Part shown: positions 1 to 9,163 of the stretch, piece by piece
Layout of the letters: the number at the start of each line of letters is the position of its first letter
Position numbering within the stretch: the stretch's first letter is position 1
Program-made: the position numbers and the translations under genes
DNA from: Amycolatopsis viridis
GTDB lineage: Bacteria > Actinomycetota > Actinomycetes > Mycobacteriales > Pseudonocardiaceae
Length of the DNA stretch: 64,000 nt
NCBI RefSeq assembly: GCF_011758765.1
Contig: NZ_JAANOU010000001.1
Span: 1,736,001 to 1,800,000, forward strand
Reading direction: 5' to 3'
The notes under the pieces: generated by a model
What the model was told of the DNA's origin: nothing
The model's database searches: none
Seen by the model: the letters and a program-made list of their open reading frames with translations, nothing else

Positions 1-1
1 G

Positions 2-589
2 ATGGCGGTCGGGCTGATGCTGACCGTGTTCTGCGCGTTCCTGTACTCGTGGCCGATCCAGTCGCTGCTGCCGACCTACCTGAAGACCGTGCTGCACTAC
101 AACGCCGGTCAGGTCGCGAACGCGCTGACCTGGGCCGGGCTCGGCTACGCAGCCGGGTCCTGCCTGGCCGGCGTCGTCGGTGACCGGTTCGGCACGCGGG
201 CCACCTACGTCGGCGGGCTGCTGCTGTCGCTGGTGTTCGTGTTCCCCGCGTTCGCGCTCGGGTCCGGCAGCATCGTGCTGGTGTGGCTGCTGCTGTTCGT
301 GTTGCAGGGCACCAGTTCCGGGATCTCGGGGCTGCTGCCGAAGTACATCGGCGACCACTTCCCGACCCGGACGCGGGCGGCGAGCCTCGGGTTCACCTAC
401 AACGTCGGTGCCCTCGGCGGCGCGGTCGCCCCGCTGCTCGGCGCGCAGGTGGCCGGTCACCTCGGGCTCGGTCCGGCGCTGGGCTGGCTCGCGGCCGGCC
501 TGACGGTGCTCACCGCGCTGCTGGTGGGGTTCGACGTGCCGGCCCGGCTGGGCAGGCTCGGGAAGCGGAAACCGGCACCGGTCGGCTGA
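2..589 (+). CDS. MFS transporter, C-terminal half (partial at window start)
   Basis: This is the end of a major facilitator superfamily permease of the inner membrane; the gene begins before the window. The visible 195 residues form about six hydrophobic segments, matching the second MFS bundle. They include the loop motif GDRFGTRATY at about 60-69, which resembles the conserved cytoplasmic MFS loop, and a basic C-terminal tail (RLGKRKP). The first ATG is simply where the window opens and is probably internal. The general look is that of metabolite/H+ symporters of the sialate/shikimate type, but the substrate cannot be read from the sequence. It converges on the LuxR-type regulator downstream, leaving only about 37 bases between them. 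Confidence 0.8.
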   Translation: MAVGLMLTVFCAFLYSWPIQSLLPTYLKTVLHYNAGQVANALTWAGLGYAAGSCLAGVVGDRFGTRATYVGGLLLSLVFVFPAFALGSGSIVLVWLLLFVLQGTSSGISGLLPKYIGDHFPTRTRAASLGFTYNVGALGGAVAPLLGAQVAGHLGLGPALGWLAAGLTVLTALLVGFDVPARLGRLGKRKPAPVG

Positions 590-626
590 ACCGCGCGCCG
601 CGGGCGTGGCGGCGAACCCGGCCACC

Positions 627-2930
627 TCAGGACTCGTTCGCCGTGATCCACGCGGCGATCTGGGTGCGCGAGCTGAAGCCCAGCTTGGCCAGGATGTGCT
701 CGACGTGGCTTTCCGCGGTGCGCTGGGAGATGATCAGCCGGCCGGCGATCTGGCGGTTGCTCAGCCCCTTGGCGACCAGGCCCGCGATCTCCTTCTCCCG
801 GTTGGTGAGGGGATGGCGGGACGACGTCGCCGGGGCGGTCCGGGTCCGCCGCTCGTCCAGGGCGAACGCCACCGCGTTCTCGAACGACATCGCCGCGCCG
901 CGGGCGTACTCCTGCTCGAACGCCTCGTCGCCCAGGGCGTCCCGGGCCGGCGCCGCGGCGTGCGTTTCCGACACCTGCCGCAAGGCCCGTTCGATGCGTC
1001 CCGCGCCGGACAGCCGCCACGCGGTCGCGGCGGCACCGAGCAGGCGGGCGGTCCGGGTGAACCGCCGGTCCGAGGCCGCGCACCAGGCCAGTGATTCCAG
1101 GGCCAGCGCGGTCCCGGAATGGTCGGCCGCAGGCTCACGCAGCCGGATCGCCTCCCGGTGCAGGCGTTCCGCGCGCCGTACGTCGCCGCGCCGCCACACC
1201 GCCAGCCCCAGCACCCACACGGCCAGCGCGGTGTACCACGGCGGGTTGCCGTGACTGGCGCACAACGCGACCGCCTGCTCCCCGGCGGTTTCGGCGTCCG
1301 GTTCGCCCAGCACGAACCGCGCCAGGGCCAGGTAGGACAGGATCTGCAGTGGCAGCCCTTCCTTGCCGATCGCCGCACACTCCTCCTGTGCCTTCTCCAG
1401 CAGCTCACAGGCCCACCGCGGGTCGCCGAGGAAGTAGCGGCTGACCCCCTCGCACACCAGCAGTTCGACGTCGACCGCCGGATCGCGCAGCTGCACGGCG
1501 ATCGACCGGTACTCCTGCAGCCGGTCGTCGAAGCCCTTGCGCACCCCCAGCCAGGTGCAGGCGAGCAGCGACGCGTGCAGGGCGCGCGCCCGTTCCCGGC
1601 ACGGCCCGCTGTCGCGCGCCAGTACGCGGTCCAGCCAGCGGCCGCCTTCCACGAGGTGGCCGCCCGCGATCCAGAACGTGGACAGGTTGCCCGCCATCTC
1701 CAGTGCGGGCCGCGGATCGGGCTCCTCGAGCCACGACTCCAGGGCGCCGCGCAGGTTGGCGTGCTCGCTCTGCAGCCGCGCGATCCAGTCCTGCTGCCGC
1801 TCGGTGATCTTCTCCGTGGTGAAGCGGCGGGCGAGCTCGCGGTAGTAGTCGCGGTGCCGTCGCACCGGTTCGGCCGGGTCGCCGCGCTCGGCGAGCCGGG
1901 CCGCGCCGAACTCGGCGAGGGTTTCCAGCATGTGGTAGCGCGCGCTGTGGCCGTAGGTGTCCCGCTCGCGCACCAGAACCGATTTGTCGACCAGGCCGGC
2001 GAGCACGTTCAGCACGGTGCTGTCATCAGCGTCAGCACCGTCGGTGCTGCCCTCGCTCCGGCACACGTGCTCGGCGGCGGGCAGGTCGAACCCGCCGCGG
2101 AACACCGACAGCCGCTCCCACGCCCGCTCCTCGGCGGGCAGGCACAGCTGGTAGGTCCAGTCCACCAGCGCCTCCAGCCCTTGCTGGCGCGGCGGCGCGG
2201 TGCGCGTGGCCTCGGTCAGCAGCGCGAACCGGTCGGCGAGGCGGTCGTTGAGCTCGGTCAGCGACAGGGTGCGCAGCCACACCGCGGCCAGCTCGATCGC
2301 CAGCGGCAGCCCCTCCAGGCGGCGGCAGATGGCGGCGACCAGCGCCTCGTTGGCCCTGGTGAGGGCGAAGCCGGGCGACACCGCGGCGGCGCGGTCGGCG
2401 AACAACGACACCGCGTCCCAGCCGTCCGCGCGATCGCTCGTCCCGCTCCCGATGGGCAGGTCGAGTGGCTCGACCGGCAGCAGGTGCTCACCCTCCACGG
2501 ACAACCGCTGGCGGCTCGTGGCCAGCACGCGCAGGCCGCTCGTCGAGGCGAGCAGCTTGCCGGTCAGCGTCGCGCAGGCGTCGGCGAGGTGCTCGCAGTT
2601 GTCCAGCACCAGCAGCACCTGCCGGTCGGCGAGGAACCGGGCCAGCCGGTCGGCGGGATCGACGGCCTCGTCCCGCAGGCCGAGCGCGGTGGCGATGGTC
2701 TGCGGCAGCAGCGCCGGATCGTCGAGCGCGGCCAGCTCGGCGAAGTGCACCCCGTCCGGGAACGCCCGGGTCAGCCCCGCCGCGGCGCGCACGGCGAGCC
2801 TGGTCTTGCCCACCCCGCCCAGGCCGGTGAGCGTCACCCGGCGGGCAGCGGACAGCAACCGCCGGATCTCGGCGAGTTCCTGCCGCCGGCCGACGAAGCT
2901 CGTGAGCTCGCTCGGAAGTGTGCCCGCCAC
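627..2930 (-). CDS. ATPase-containing LuxR-family transcriptional regulator
   Basis: A 767-residue cytoplasmic regulator of the large ATP-binding type. An NB-ARC-like/AAA ATPase domain opens the protein with P-loop GLGGVGKT at 36-43 and a Walker B-like LLVLDNCEH about 70 residues later. A helical, TPR-like sensor region fills the middle. A LuxR helix-turn-helix closes it within the last 60 residues (LTNREKEIAGLVAKGLSNRQIAGRL). The family uses nucleotide binding to switch DNA binding; the inducer is unknown. It lacks the N-terminal DNA-binding domain of AfsR/SARP proteins, so its output is through the C-terminal HTH. It diverges from ku across about 155 bases. No target operon is evident; self-regulation is only a guess. 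Confidence 0.85.
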   Translation of the reverse strand: MAGTLPSELTSFVGRRQELAEIRRLLSAARRVTLTGLGGVGKTRLAVRAAAGLTRAFPDGVHFAELAALDDPALLPQTIATALGLRDEAVDPADRLARFLADRQVLLVLDNCEHLADACATLTGKLLASTSGLRVLATSRQRLSVEGEHLLPVEPLDLPIGSGTSDRADGWDAVSLFADRAAAVSPGFALTRANEALVAAICRRLEGLPLAIELAAVWLRTLSLTELNDRLADRFALLTEATRTAPPRQQGLEALVDWTYQLCLPAEERAWERLSVFRGGFDLPAAEHVCRSEGSTDGADADDSTVLNVLAGLVDKSVLVRERDTYGHSARYHMLETLAEFGAARLAERGDPAEPVRRHRDYYRELARRFTTEKITERQQDWIARLQSEHANLRGALESWLEEPDPRPALEMAGNLSTFWIAGGHLVEGGRWLDRVLARDSGPCRERARALHASLLACTWLGVRKGFDDRLQEYRSIAVQLRDPAVDVELLVCEGVSRYFLGDPRWACELLEKAQEECAAIGKEGLPLQILSYLALARFVLGEPDAETAGEQAVALCASHGNPPWYTALAVWVLGLAVWRRGDVRRAERLHREAIRLREPAADHSGTALALESLAWCAASDRRFTRTARLLGAAATAWRLSGAGRIERALRQVSETHAAAPARDALGDEAFEQEYARGAAMSFENAVAFALDERRTRTAPATSSRHPLTNREKEIAGLVAKGLSNRQIAGRLIISQRTAESHVEHILAKLGFSSRTQIAAWITANES

Positions 2931-3085
2931 TGCATCAGCCTAGTTGGCGCCGGCGTTGATCGGTGCGGTCCGGACAGCTCAAATACCGGGGGTATCCGTC
3001 GGCCGGGTGGCCGCCTGGTGGTGCGAGCGCTTCTCGCGTAACGTCCGACCTGCGGTTATCTCGGCAGGAGCGGAGGGCCCCGGCG

Positions 3086-3961
3086 ATGCGATCGATGTGG
3101 AAGGGCTCGGTGTCGTTCGGGCTGGTCACCATTCCGATCAACCTCTACACGGCCACCGAGAACAAGAACGTGTCCCTGCGTCAGGTGCACGTGGCCGACG
3201 GCGGGCGCATCCAGTACAAGCGCTTCTGCACGATCGACGGCGAGGAAGTGCCCTACGCCGACATCGCCAAGGGTTACGAAACCGACGACGGCGAGATGGT
3301 CGTGATCACCGACGACGACCTCAAGGACCTGCCGCTGTCCAGTTCCAACGTGATCGACGTGCTGGAGTTCGTCCCGCTCGAGGCCATCGACCCGCTGCAC
3401 TTCGACCGGCACTACTACCTGGAGCCGCAGAAGGCGGCGGTCAAGCCGTACGTGCTGCTGCGCGATGCGCTGCACAAGTCCGGCCACGTGGCGATCGCCA
3501 AGGTCGCGCTGCGCCAGCGGGAGACCCTCGCCCTGCTGCGCGTGCACGCCGACGTCATGGTGATGACCACCATGCTGTGGCCGGACGAGGTGCGCACCCC
3601 CGACTTCGGTTTCCTGCGCGACGAGCTGCCCCAGGTCCGGCCGCAGGAGCTCAGCATGGCCGGCTCGCTGATCGACTCGCTGTCCGAGCCGGTGTTCGAC
3701 CCGGGCAAGTACACCGACCACTACCGCGAGGCGCTGGAAGCGGTCATCGACGCCAAGATCGCCGGCAAGAAGACCACGCGGCCCGCGGGCCGGTCGCCCA
3801 AGACCGACGTGGTCGACCTGATGGCGGCGCTGGAGGCCAGCGTCAGCGAGGCCAAGAAGGCCCGCAAACCGGCCAAGCGGACGCCCGCCAAGAAGTCCGC
3901 GGGGACCTCGTCCACCTCGTCCACCTCGGGGCGTGGCCGCCGCTCACCCAAGAGTGCCTGA
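3086..3961 (+). CDS. ku: Non-homologous end-joining protein Ku
   Basis: Bacterial Ku (291 aa) forms a homodimeric ring that threads onto broken DNA ends and recruits LigD for end joining. The start MRSMWKGSVSFGLVTIPINL is the family's hallmark N terminus. I chose ATG 3086 because an AGGAGCGGAGG ribosome site lies just upstream, although the frame is open for a further 41 codons. The core beta-barrel is followed by a lysine/serine-rich C-terminal tail (many KK, PAKK and TSSTS stretches from about 245), as in actinobacterial Ku, where such tails bind DNA. ligD is not in this window. The next gene downstream is a small Cys-rich protein on the same strand. Confidence 0.95.
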   Translation: MRSMWKGSVSFGLVTIPINLYTATENKNVSLRQVHVADGGRIQYKRFCTIDGEEVPYADIAKGYETDDGEMVVITDDDLKDLPLSSSNVIDVLEFVPLEAIDPLHFDRHYYLEPQKAAVKPYVLLRDALHKSGHVAIAKVALRQRETLALLRVHADVMVMTTMLWPDEVRTPDFGFLRDELPQVRPQELSMAGSLIDSLSEPVFDPGKYTDHYREALEAVIDAKIAGKKTTRPAGRSPKTDVVDLMAALEASVSEAKKARKPAKRTPAKKSAGTSSTSSTSGRGRRSPKSA

Positions 3962-4054
3962 CCGCACACCGACACGCCGGGGCGCCCTCCCACCGTCCGG
4001 CCGGGCTGGGTGGTACCAAGGTGCCGCAACCCCTACCGGCGGAAGGTGTCAGAC

Positions 4055-4258
4055 ATGGAGTGCCCCAGCTGCGCACGGGACCTCGACCACTGCCACGGCA
4101 CCCTCGTCCTGCACGTGGACGCCCTGGTGGACTGCACCGAACCGGACTGCACGGACACCGACCTGGTGCGGCACCGCCTCACGATCCGGTGCGACGAGGT
4201 GGACGGCGGCTGCATCTGCACGGCCGACCACACCGTCGAGTACGCGCAAGCGTCCTGA
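4055..4258 (+). CDS. Small cysteine-rich hypothetical protein
   Basis: A 67-residue acidic protein that I do not recognise by name. It has eight cysteines at 3, 6, 13, 27, 32, 46, 53 and 55, arranged as CxxC, CxxxxC and CxC groups, plus histidines at 12, 14, 20, 40 and 59. This pattern suggests one or two zinc-ribbon-like knuckles. There is no signal peptide or membrane segment, so it is probably cytosolic. ATG 4055 is preferred over an upstream GTG in frame at 4010 because GGAAGG lies eight bases before it. It sits about 90 bases after ku on the same strand and ends immediately next to the 2-hydroxyacid dehydrogenase stop on the other strand. The function is unknown. Confidence 0.7.
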   Translation: MECPSCARDLDHCHGTLVLHVDALVDCTEPDCTDTDLVRHRLTIRCDEVDGGCICTADHTVEYAQAS

Positions 4259-5149
4259 TCACCGCACCACGTTGAGCAGCGGCTCGCCGCGCGCGAAGCG
4301 TTCGAGCTGCTGCTCCACCAGCCGCTTCGCCCGCGGGTAGAACGAGTCCGAACCCCCTGCCACGTGCGGGGTGATGATCGATCCCGGCAGCTGCCACAGC
4401 GGGTGCTCCGGCGGCAGCGGCTCCGGGTCCACCACGTCGAGCGCGGCCCGCAGCCGGCCGTCCGAGACCTCCTTCGTCAGGGCCGCGGTGTCGATCGCGG
4501 TACCGCGGCCGACGTTGACCACCAGCGCCCCGTCCGGCAGGGCCGCCAGTTCCGGTGCGCCGATCAGCCCGCGGGTGGCCGGGGTGTCCGGCAGGATCAG
4601 TACGACGATGCTCGCGCCCGGCAGGAGGTCCGCCAGCTCGTCGACGCCGTGCACGCCCGCGCGCGGGGTGCTCGCCACGCGCACCACATCGGCCTCGCCG
4701 GCCAGCAGGTACCGCTCGATGGCCTGGCCGATCGAGCCGTAGCCGACCAGCAGGACGCGCTCGTCGGCGAGCGAGCGGGTGTGCTCGCGGTCCCAGGAGC
4801 CGGTGCGCTGCTGGCGGAACCAGCGCGGCAGGTTCCGCTGCGCGGCCAGGATCAGCGCGAGCGTGTGCTCGGCGACGCTCAGGTCGTGCAGGCCACGGCC
4901 GTTGGCCAGCGTGACGCCCGCGGGGATCAGCGGCCGCAGGCTGTCCACGCCCGCCGACAGCGACTGCACCGCCTTCAGCGATGGCATCCGCGCGATGAGT
5001 TCCGGCGGTTGCGGGCCGCTGTCGTAGGGCAGCACGTAGAACTCGACGCCGTCCAGGCCGGGCGGCGTCCCGGTGCCGTCGTAGCAGGCGGCTTCCAGGC
5101 CGGCCGGGACGGCGACATCGGACCAGGGGAGCAGAACTCGGGGCGTCAT
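4259..5149 (-). CDS. D-isomer specific 2-hydroxyacid dehydrogenase
   Basis: An NAD(P)-dependent oxidoreductase of 296 aa that would interconvert a 2-hydroxy and a 2-keto acid. The Rossmann motif GYGSIG lies at 136-141. The expected catalytic triad is visible: Arg215 in VNVGRGT, Glu243 in DPEPLP and His262 in ITPHVAGG. The start ATG lies inside the stop codon of the upstream MFS gene (ATGA, 5146-5149), so the two are translationally coupled. The pairing with a transporter and an IclR regulator suggests uptake and reduction or oxidation of an organic acid. It resembles the glyoxylate/hydroxypyruvate reductase-like members, but the substrate is not settled by sequence. Confidence 0.9.
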   Translation of the reverse strand: MTPRVLLPWSDVAVPAGLEAACYDGTGTPPGLDGVEFYVLPYDSGPQPPELIARMPSLKAVQSLSAGVDSLRPLIPAGVTLANGRGLHDLSVAEHTLALILAAQRNLPRWFRQQRTGSWDREHTRSLADERVLLVGYGSIGQAIERYLLAGEADVVRVASTPRAGVHGVDELADLLPGASIVVLILPDTPATRGLIGAPELAALPDGALVVNVGRGTAIDTAALTKEVSDGRLRAALDVVDPEPLPPEHPLWQLPGSIITPHVAGGSDSFYPRAKRLVEQQLERFARGEPLLNVVR

Positions 5150-6441
5150 GCGACCTTCCTCTTCGGGGAGCGAACGGCGAACAGGACCAGCGCGGATGCG
5201 GCCATCGTGCCCGCCAGCATCAGGAACGCCGCGGCGTCGGTGCCGGTGGCGGTGCGCAACCAGCCCACCAGGTAGGTGCCGAGGAAGCCACCCAGGGCGC
5301 CGGCTGCGTTGACCAGCGCGACGGCGACCCCGGCGGTGCGGCGCGGCAGCAGCTCCGGGATCATCGCGAAGAACGGCCCGTAGGGCGCGTACATCGCGAT
5401 CCCGGCGAGGATCAGCAGCGGGAACGACAGCCAGAAGGCGTTGTGGCCCGCCAGGTAGGAGCCGTAGAACGTGATCGCGCCGGCGAACAGCCACGGCCAC
5501 ACGTACCGGATCCGGCGGTGGGCGCGGTCGGACAGGCGCGAGTTGAGCAGCATTGCGACCACGGCGAAGGCGTAGGGCACTGCCGACAGCAGGCCGGTGG
5601 CGCCGATGCCGGCCGATGAGCCGGCCTTCACGATCGAGGGCAGCCAGAACACGAACCCGTAGACGCCGATGCTCCACAGCAGGTACTGCGCGGCGAGGAT
5701 CAGCACGGACGGGGTGCGCAGGGCCTCGCTGAGCGGGTGGCGCTCCCCGGTCTCCGCGGTCGTCGCGAGTTCGGCCTGTTCCGCGGCGATCGCGGTGTCG
5801 ACGGCCGCGCGTTCGGCCGGCGCCAGCCACGCCGCGTCGGCGGGGCGGTCGCGGACCTGCGAGCGGAAGACGAACGCCCAGACCAGCGCCGGGATGCCCT
5901 CGATGATGAACATGCCCCGCCAGTTGGTGGCCTCGACCAGGTAGCCCGAGGCCGCGGACAGCCACATGACGGTCACCGGGTTGCCGAGGATGAGGAAGGC
6001 GTTGGCCCGCCCGCGTTCGGCCTTCGTGAACCAGCGCGCGAGCAGGACCACGAGCGCGGGCAGCACCGCGGCCTCGACGGCGCCGAGCAGGAAGCGGACC
6101 ACGATCAGCAGCACGACGGAGCTGAGCAGTCCCTGCAGCGTGGCGAGCAGGCCCCAGGCCAGCACCGACCAGAAGATCAGGCCGCGGACGCTGCGGCGGT
6201 CGGCGTAGAGCACCCCGGGGACCTGCAACAGGAAGTAGCCGGCGAAGAACGAGGCTCCGATGAGGCCGGACGTCGAACTCGTGATGCCCAGGTCCTCGGC
6301 CATGCCCCCGGCCGCGGCGATGGAGAAGTTCGAGCGGTCGAGGTAGGCCAGGCTGTAGGTGACGAAGACGATCGGGATCAGGCGCAGCCAGCGCTGTCTC
6401 CCCGGCGTCGTCGCCCTGCCGGTCACTGGCGGGCTCCCCAT
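5146..6441 (-). CDS. MFS transporter, anion:cation symporter-like
   Basis: A 431-residue inner-membrane permease with about twelve hydrophobic helices. The first is preceded by a basic stretch (GRQRWLRLIPIVFVTYSLAYLDR). The YLDRSNFSIAA signature in helix 1 is typical of the ACS branch, which carries organic anions such as tartrate, galactonate or hydroxyphenylacetate. It heads a two-gene unit with the 2-hydroxyacid dehydrogenase, overlapping by four bases. It diverges from the iclR-type gene, and a perfect inverted repeat lies about 20 bases upstream of its start. The logical model is substrate import controlled by the adjacent IclR protein (inference). Confidence 0.88.
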   Translation of the reverse strand: MGSPPVTGRATTPGRQRWLRLIPIVFVTYSLAYLDRSNFSIAAAGGMAEDLGITSSTSGLIGASFFAGYFLLQVPGVLYADRRSVRGLIFWSVLAWGLLATLQGLLSSVVLLIVVRFLLGAVEAAVLPALVVLLARWFTKAERGRANAFLILGNPVTVMWLSAASGYLVEATNWRGMFIIEGIPALVWAFVFRSQVRDRPADAAWLAPAERAAVDTAIAAEQAELATTAETGERHPLSEALRTPSVLILAAQYLLWSIGVYGFVFWLPSIVKAGSSAGIGATGLLSAVPYAFAVVAMLLNSRLSDRAHRRIRYVWPWLFAGAITFYGSYLAGHNAFWLSFPLLILAGIAMYAPYGPFFAMIPELLPRRTAGVAVALVNAAGALGGFLGTYLVGWLRTATGTDAAAFLMLAGTMAASALVLFAVRSPKRKVA

Positions 6442-6460
6442 GTCGGCCTCCTTGCCGTTC

Positions 6461-6477
6461 TTTCCATAATATGGAAA
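6461..6477. promoter_or_regulatory. Perfect inverted repeat, candidate IclR operator
   Basis: TTTCCAT-AAT-ATGGAAA is a perfect 7-bp inverted repeat with a 3-bp centre, placed between the divergent MFS and IclR genes. It is strikingly AT-rich against its surroundings. IclR-family regulators normally bind short palindromes in exactly this position. An ATG lies inside the repeat, which argues that this ATG is not the regulator's start. Confidence 0.6.
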
Positions 6478-6542
6478 ACTATTCCGCGATATGGTGCCCG
6501 ATGAGTGTGGGACCTCGGCCGGACGGCGTCAAGGGGTGGTGT

Positions 6543-7283
6543 GTGGCCGACATGGTGGGCAAGGCCCTGCGGGTGCTGTCGCTGCTCGGTGAGTACCCGG
6601 ACGGGGTCGGGCTGTCCGAGCTGGCGCGGCGCGCGGGCTACCCGGTGAGCACCACGCACCGGCTGCTGAGTTCGTTGCAGGAGCAGGGTTTCGCGCGCAG
6701 CGACCCGGGATCCAAGCGGTACGCGCTGGGGTTGCGGCTGTTCGAGCTGGGGCAGCGGGTGTCGCACGCCCGCGGCTTCGCCGGGGTGGCGTTGCCGGTG
6801 CTGCGGACGCTGACGGAACAGACCGGCGAGCCGACGCTGATGGCGGTGCTCGACGGGCACGAACAGCTGTACGTGCATTCGGTGCAGGGTCCGCGGCAGA
6901 TCCAGATCCGCGGTGAACCGGGGCAGCGCGGCCCGTTGCACTGCACGTCGATGGGGAAGTGCCTGGTGGCGTTCGCCCCGGAGCGGGCAGCACTGGTGGA
7001 GTCGCTGGAGCTGACCGCGCTGTCGCCACGGACGATCACCTCGCGAGCGGACTTCGCCCGGGAGATCGCCTCCGTGCGGGCGCGCGGCTACGCGGTGGCC
7101 GACGAGGAGCACGAGCCGGGGATAAGGGCGGTCGGCGTGCCGGTCCTGGCCCCGGACGGCACCGCGATCGCCGCCGTGTCCACGGCCGCGCCCGCGTACC
7201 GCGTGACGATGGCCGAGCTGGAGGCGTTCGTGCCCGCCCTGCAGGCCGCGGCGCGCGAACTGGCCGCGTCCCTGCCCCGCTGA
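6543..7283 (+). CDS. IclR-family transcriptional regulator
   Basis: A cytoplasmic DNA-binding repressor or activator of about 246 aa. The N-terminal winged helix is clear (KALRVLSLLGEYPDGVGLSE, then PVSTTHRLLSSLQEQGF). It is followed by the IclR effector domain with HCTSMGKCLVAF and a C-terminal RAVGVPVLAPDG strand. Three in-frame starts exist: 6471 lies inside a palindrome, 6501 has no ribosome site, and GTG 6543 has AAGGGG six bases upstream and gives the usual family length, so I chose the last. It diverges from the MFS/dehydrogenase operon, which it probably regulates in response to the transported acid. Confidence 0.9.
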   Translation: MADMVGKALRVLSLLGEYPDGVGLSELARRAGYPVSTTHRLLSSLQEQGFARSDPGSKRYALGLRLFELGQRVSHARGFAGVALPVLRTLTEQTGEPTLMAVLDGHEQLYVHSVQGPRQIQIRGEPGQRGPLHCTSMGKCLVAFAPERAALVESLELTALSPRTITSRADFAREIASVRARGYAVADEEHEPGIRAVGVPVLAPDGTAIAAVSTAAPAYRVTMAELEAFVPALQAAARELAASLPR

Positions 7284-7304
7284 ACCGGGGCGCCCGATAA
7301 CCGG

Positions 7305-7335
7305 TTGAAGCCCGGACACCGGGGTTGACTACGCT
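7305..7335 (+). promoter_or_regulatory. Candidate proS promoter
   Basis: TTGAAG (7305-7310) and TACGCT (7330-7335) are separated by 19 bases, about 35 bases before the proS GTG. The -10 element fits the actinobacterial TANNNT pattern. The assignment rests on motif match only. Confidence 0.4.
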
Positions 7336-7370
7336 GTTCACACCGTGTTTCGACCCCGAGGAGCACCCCA

Positions 7371-9122
7371 GTGATCACCAGGATGTCGTCGCTGTTCCTG
7401 CGCACGCTGCGCGAGGATCCGGCCGACGCCGAGGTTCCCAGCCACAAGCTGCTGACGCGGGCCGGCTACGTCCGCCGGGTCGCGCCGGGCGGGTACTCGT
7501 GGCTGCCGCTGGGTTTGCGGGTGCTGCGCAGGATCGAGAACATCGTCCGCGAGGAAATGGACGCGATCGGCGGCCAGGAGATCCTGTTCCCCGCGCTGCT
7601 GCCGCGCGAGCCGTACGAGGCGACCGGCCGCTGGCGCGAGTACGGCGACGCCCTGTTCCGCTTGAAGGACCGCAAGGGTGCCGACTACCTCCTTGGCCCG
7701 ACGCACGAGGAGCTGTTCGCGCTCACCGTGAAGGGCGAGTACAGCTCGTACAAGGACTACCCGGTCGTCCTGTACCAGATCCAGACGAAGTACCGCGACG
7801 AGGCGCGTCCCCGCGCCGGCATTCTCCGTGGCCGCGAGTTCGTCATGAAGGACTCCTACTCCTTCGACCTCGACGACGACGGTCTGTCGCGGTCCTACCA
7901 GCTGCACCGCGACGCCTACATCCGCATCTTCAACCGGCTGGGCCTGGACTACGTGATCGTCGCGGCCACATCCGGCGCGATGGGCGGCTCGGCGTCGGAG
8001 GAGTTCCTCGCCGTCGCCGAGACGGGTGAGGACACCTACGTCCGCAGCACCGAGTCCGGGTACGCGGCCAACGTCGAGGCCGTCGTCACGCCCGCGCCGC
8101 CGGAGCAGTCCGTCGAGGACAAGCCCGCGGCGCAGGTGCACCACACGCCGAACACGCCGACGATCCAGACCCTGGTGGACCACCTCAACAGCCGCGCCGA
8201 CCTGGGCCGCACCTTCACGGCGGCGGACACCCTCAAGAACGTGATGGTGAAGATCCGCCGGCCGGGCGAGAAGGACTGGCAGATCATCGGCATCGGCATT
8301 CCGGGCGACCGCGAGGTCGACCCGAAGCGACTGGAGGCGTCCCTGGAGCCGGCGGAGGTCGCGCTGCTCGAGGAGGCCGACTTCGCCGCCAACCCGTTCC
8401 TGGTCAAGGGCTACATCGGCCCGAAGGCGTTGCAGGACAACGGGATCCGTTACCTGGTCGACCCGCGGGTGGTCACCGGCACCGCGTGGGTGACCGGCGC
8501 CGACAAGGCCGACCACCACGTCGTCGACCTCGTCGCGGGCCGTGACTTCCGGCCGGACGGCTACATCGAGGCCGCGGAGGTCCGCGAGGGCGACGCGTCC
8601 CCGGACGGCCGGGGCACGCTGGTCGCGGCGCGCGGCATCGAGATCGGGCACATCTTCCAGCTGGGCCGCAAGTACACCGACACGTTCCAGGTGGACGCGC
8701 TCGGCGCCGACTCGAAGCCGGTCCGCATCACGATGGGCTCCTACGGCATCGGGGTGTCCCGCCTGGTCGGCGTGATCGCCGAGCAGAGCCACGATGAGCT
8801 CGGCCTGGTGTGGCCGCGCGAGGTGGCACCCTACGACGTGCACGTGGTGATCGCGGGCAAGGACGAGTCGATCGCGGCGGGTGCGGAGAAGCTGGCCGCC
8901 GACCTGGACGCCGCCGGGGTGCAGGTCCTGCTGGACGACCGCAAGGCCTCGCCGGGTGTCAAGTTCGCGGACGCGGAACTCCTCGGCGTGCCCACGATCC
9001 TGGTGGTGGGCCGCGGCCTGGCGAAGGGCGTCGTGGAGGTCAAGGACCGCAAGTCCGGCGAGCGCGAGGAGATCGCCGTGGACGCGGTGGCCGGTCACCT
9101 GGTGAAGCTCATCCGCGGCTGA
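7371..9122 (+). CDS. proS: Prolyl-tRNA synthetase
   Basis: Class II aminoacyl-tRNA synthetase of 583 aa that charges tRNA-Pro with proline in the cytosol. It has the bacterial-type architecture. The catalytic core contains the TxE loop THE at 111-113 and the motif 2 region [13 protein letters not shown] near 150-160. An inserted editing domain occupies roughly 225-400, and a C-terminal anticodon-binding domain closes the protein (VHVVIAGKD onward). GTG 7371 is preceded by GAGGAG with seven bases of spacing. It is monocistronic, with a strong hairpin directly after the stop. Confidence 0.97.
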   Translation: MITRMSSLFLRTLREDPADAEVPSHKLLTRAGYVRRVAPGGYSWLPLGLRVLRRIENIVREEMDAIGGQEILFPALLPREPYEATGRWREYGDALFRLKDRKGADYLLGPTHEELFALTVKGEYSSYKDYPVVLYQIQTKYRDEARPRAGILRGREFVMKDSYSFDLDDDGLSRSYQLHRDAYIRIFNRLGLDYVIVAATSGAMGGSASEEFLAVAETGEDTYVRSTESGYAANVEAVVTPAPPEQSVEDKPAAQVHHTPNTPTIQTLVDHLNSRADLGRTFTAADTLKNVMVKIRRPGEKDWQIIGIGIPGDREVDPKRLEASLEPAEVALLEEADFAANPFLVKGYIGPKALQDNGIRYLVDPRVVTGTAWVTGADKADHHVVDLVAGRDFRPDGYIEAAEVREGDASPDGRGTLVAARGIEIGHIFQLGRKYTDTFQVDALGADSKPVRITMGSYGIGVSRLVGVIAEQSHDELGLVWPREVAPYDVHVVIAGKDESIAAGAEKLAADLDAAGVQVLLDDRKASPGVKFADAELLGVPTILVVGRGLAKGVVEVKDRKSGEREEIAVDAVAGHLVKLIRG

Positions 9123-9126
9123 GCAC

Positions 9127-9157
9127 CGGGAGCGGCCCGCCGGGCAGGCCGCTCCCG
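9127..9157. terminator. Bidirectional hairpin terminator, proS/HAD
   Basis: An 11-bp perfect stem (arms 9127-9137 and 9147-9157, core GGGAGCGGCC/GGCCGCTCCC) with a 9-base loop lies between two convergent genes. There is no U-tract, as is common in actinobacteria. Confidence 0.65.
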
Positions 9158-9163
9158 TCCCGG

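Noticed and set aside
2963..3085. N-terminal extension of Ku
   Set aside because: The 41 extra residues do not look like Ku, and a strong ribosome site precedes ATG 3086.
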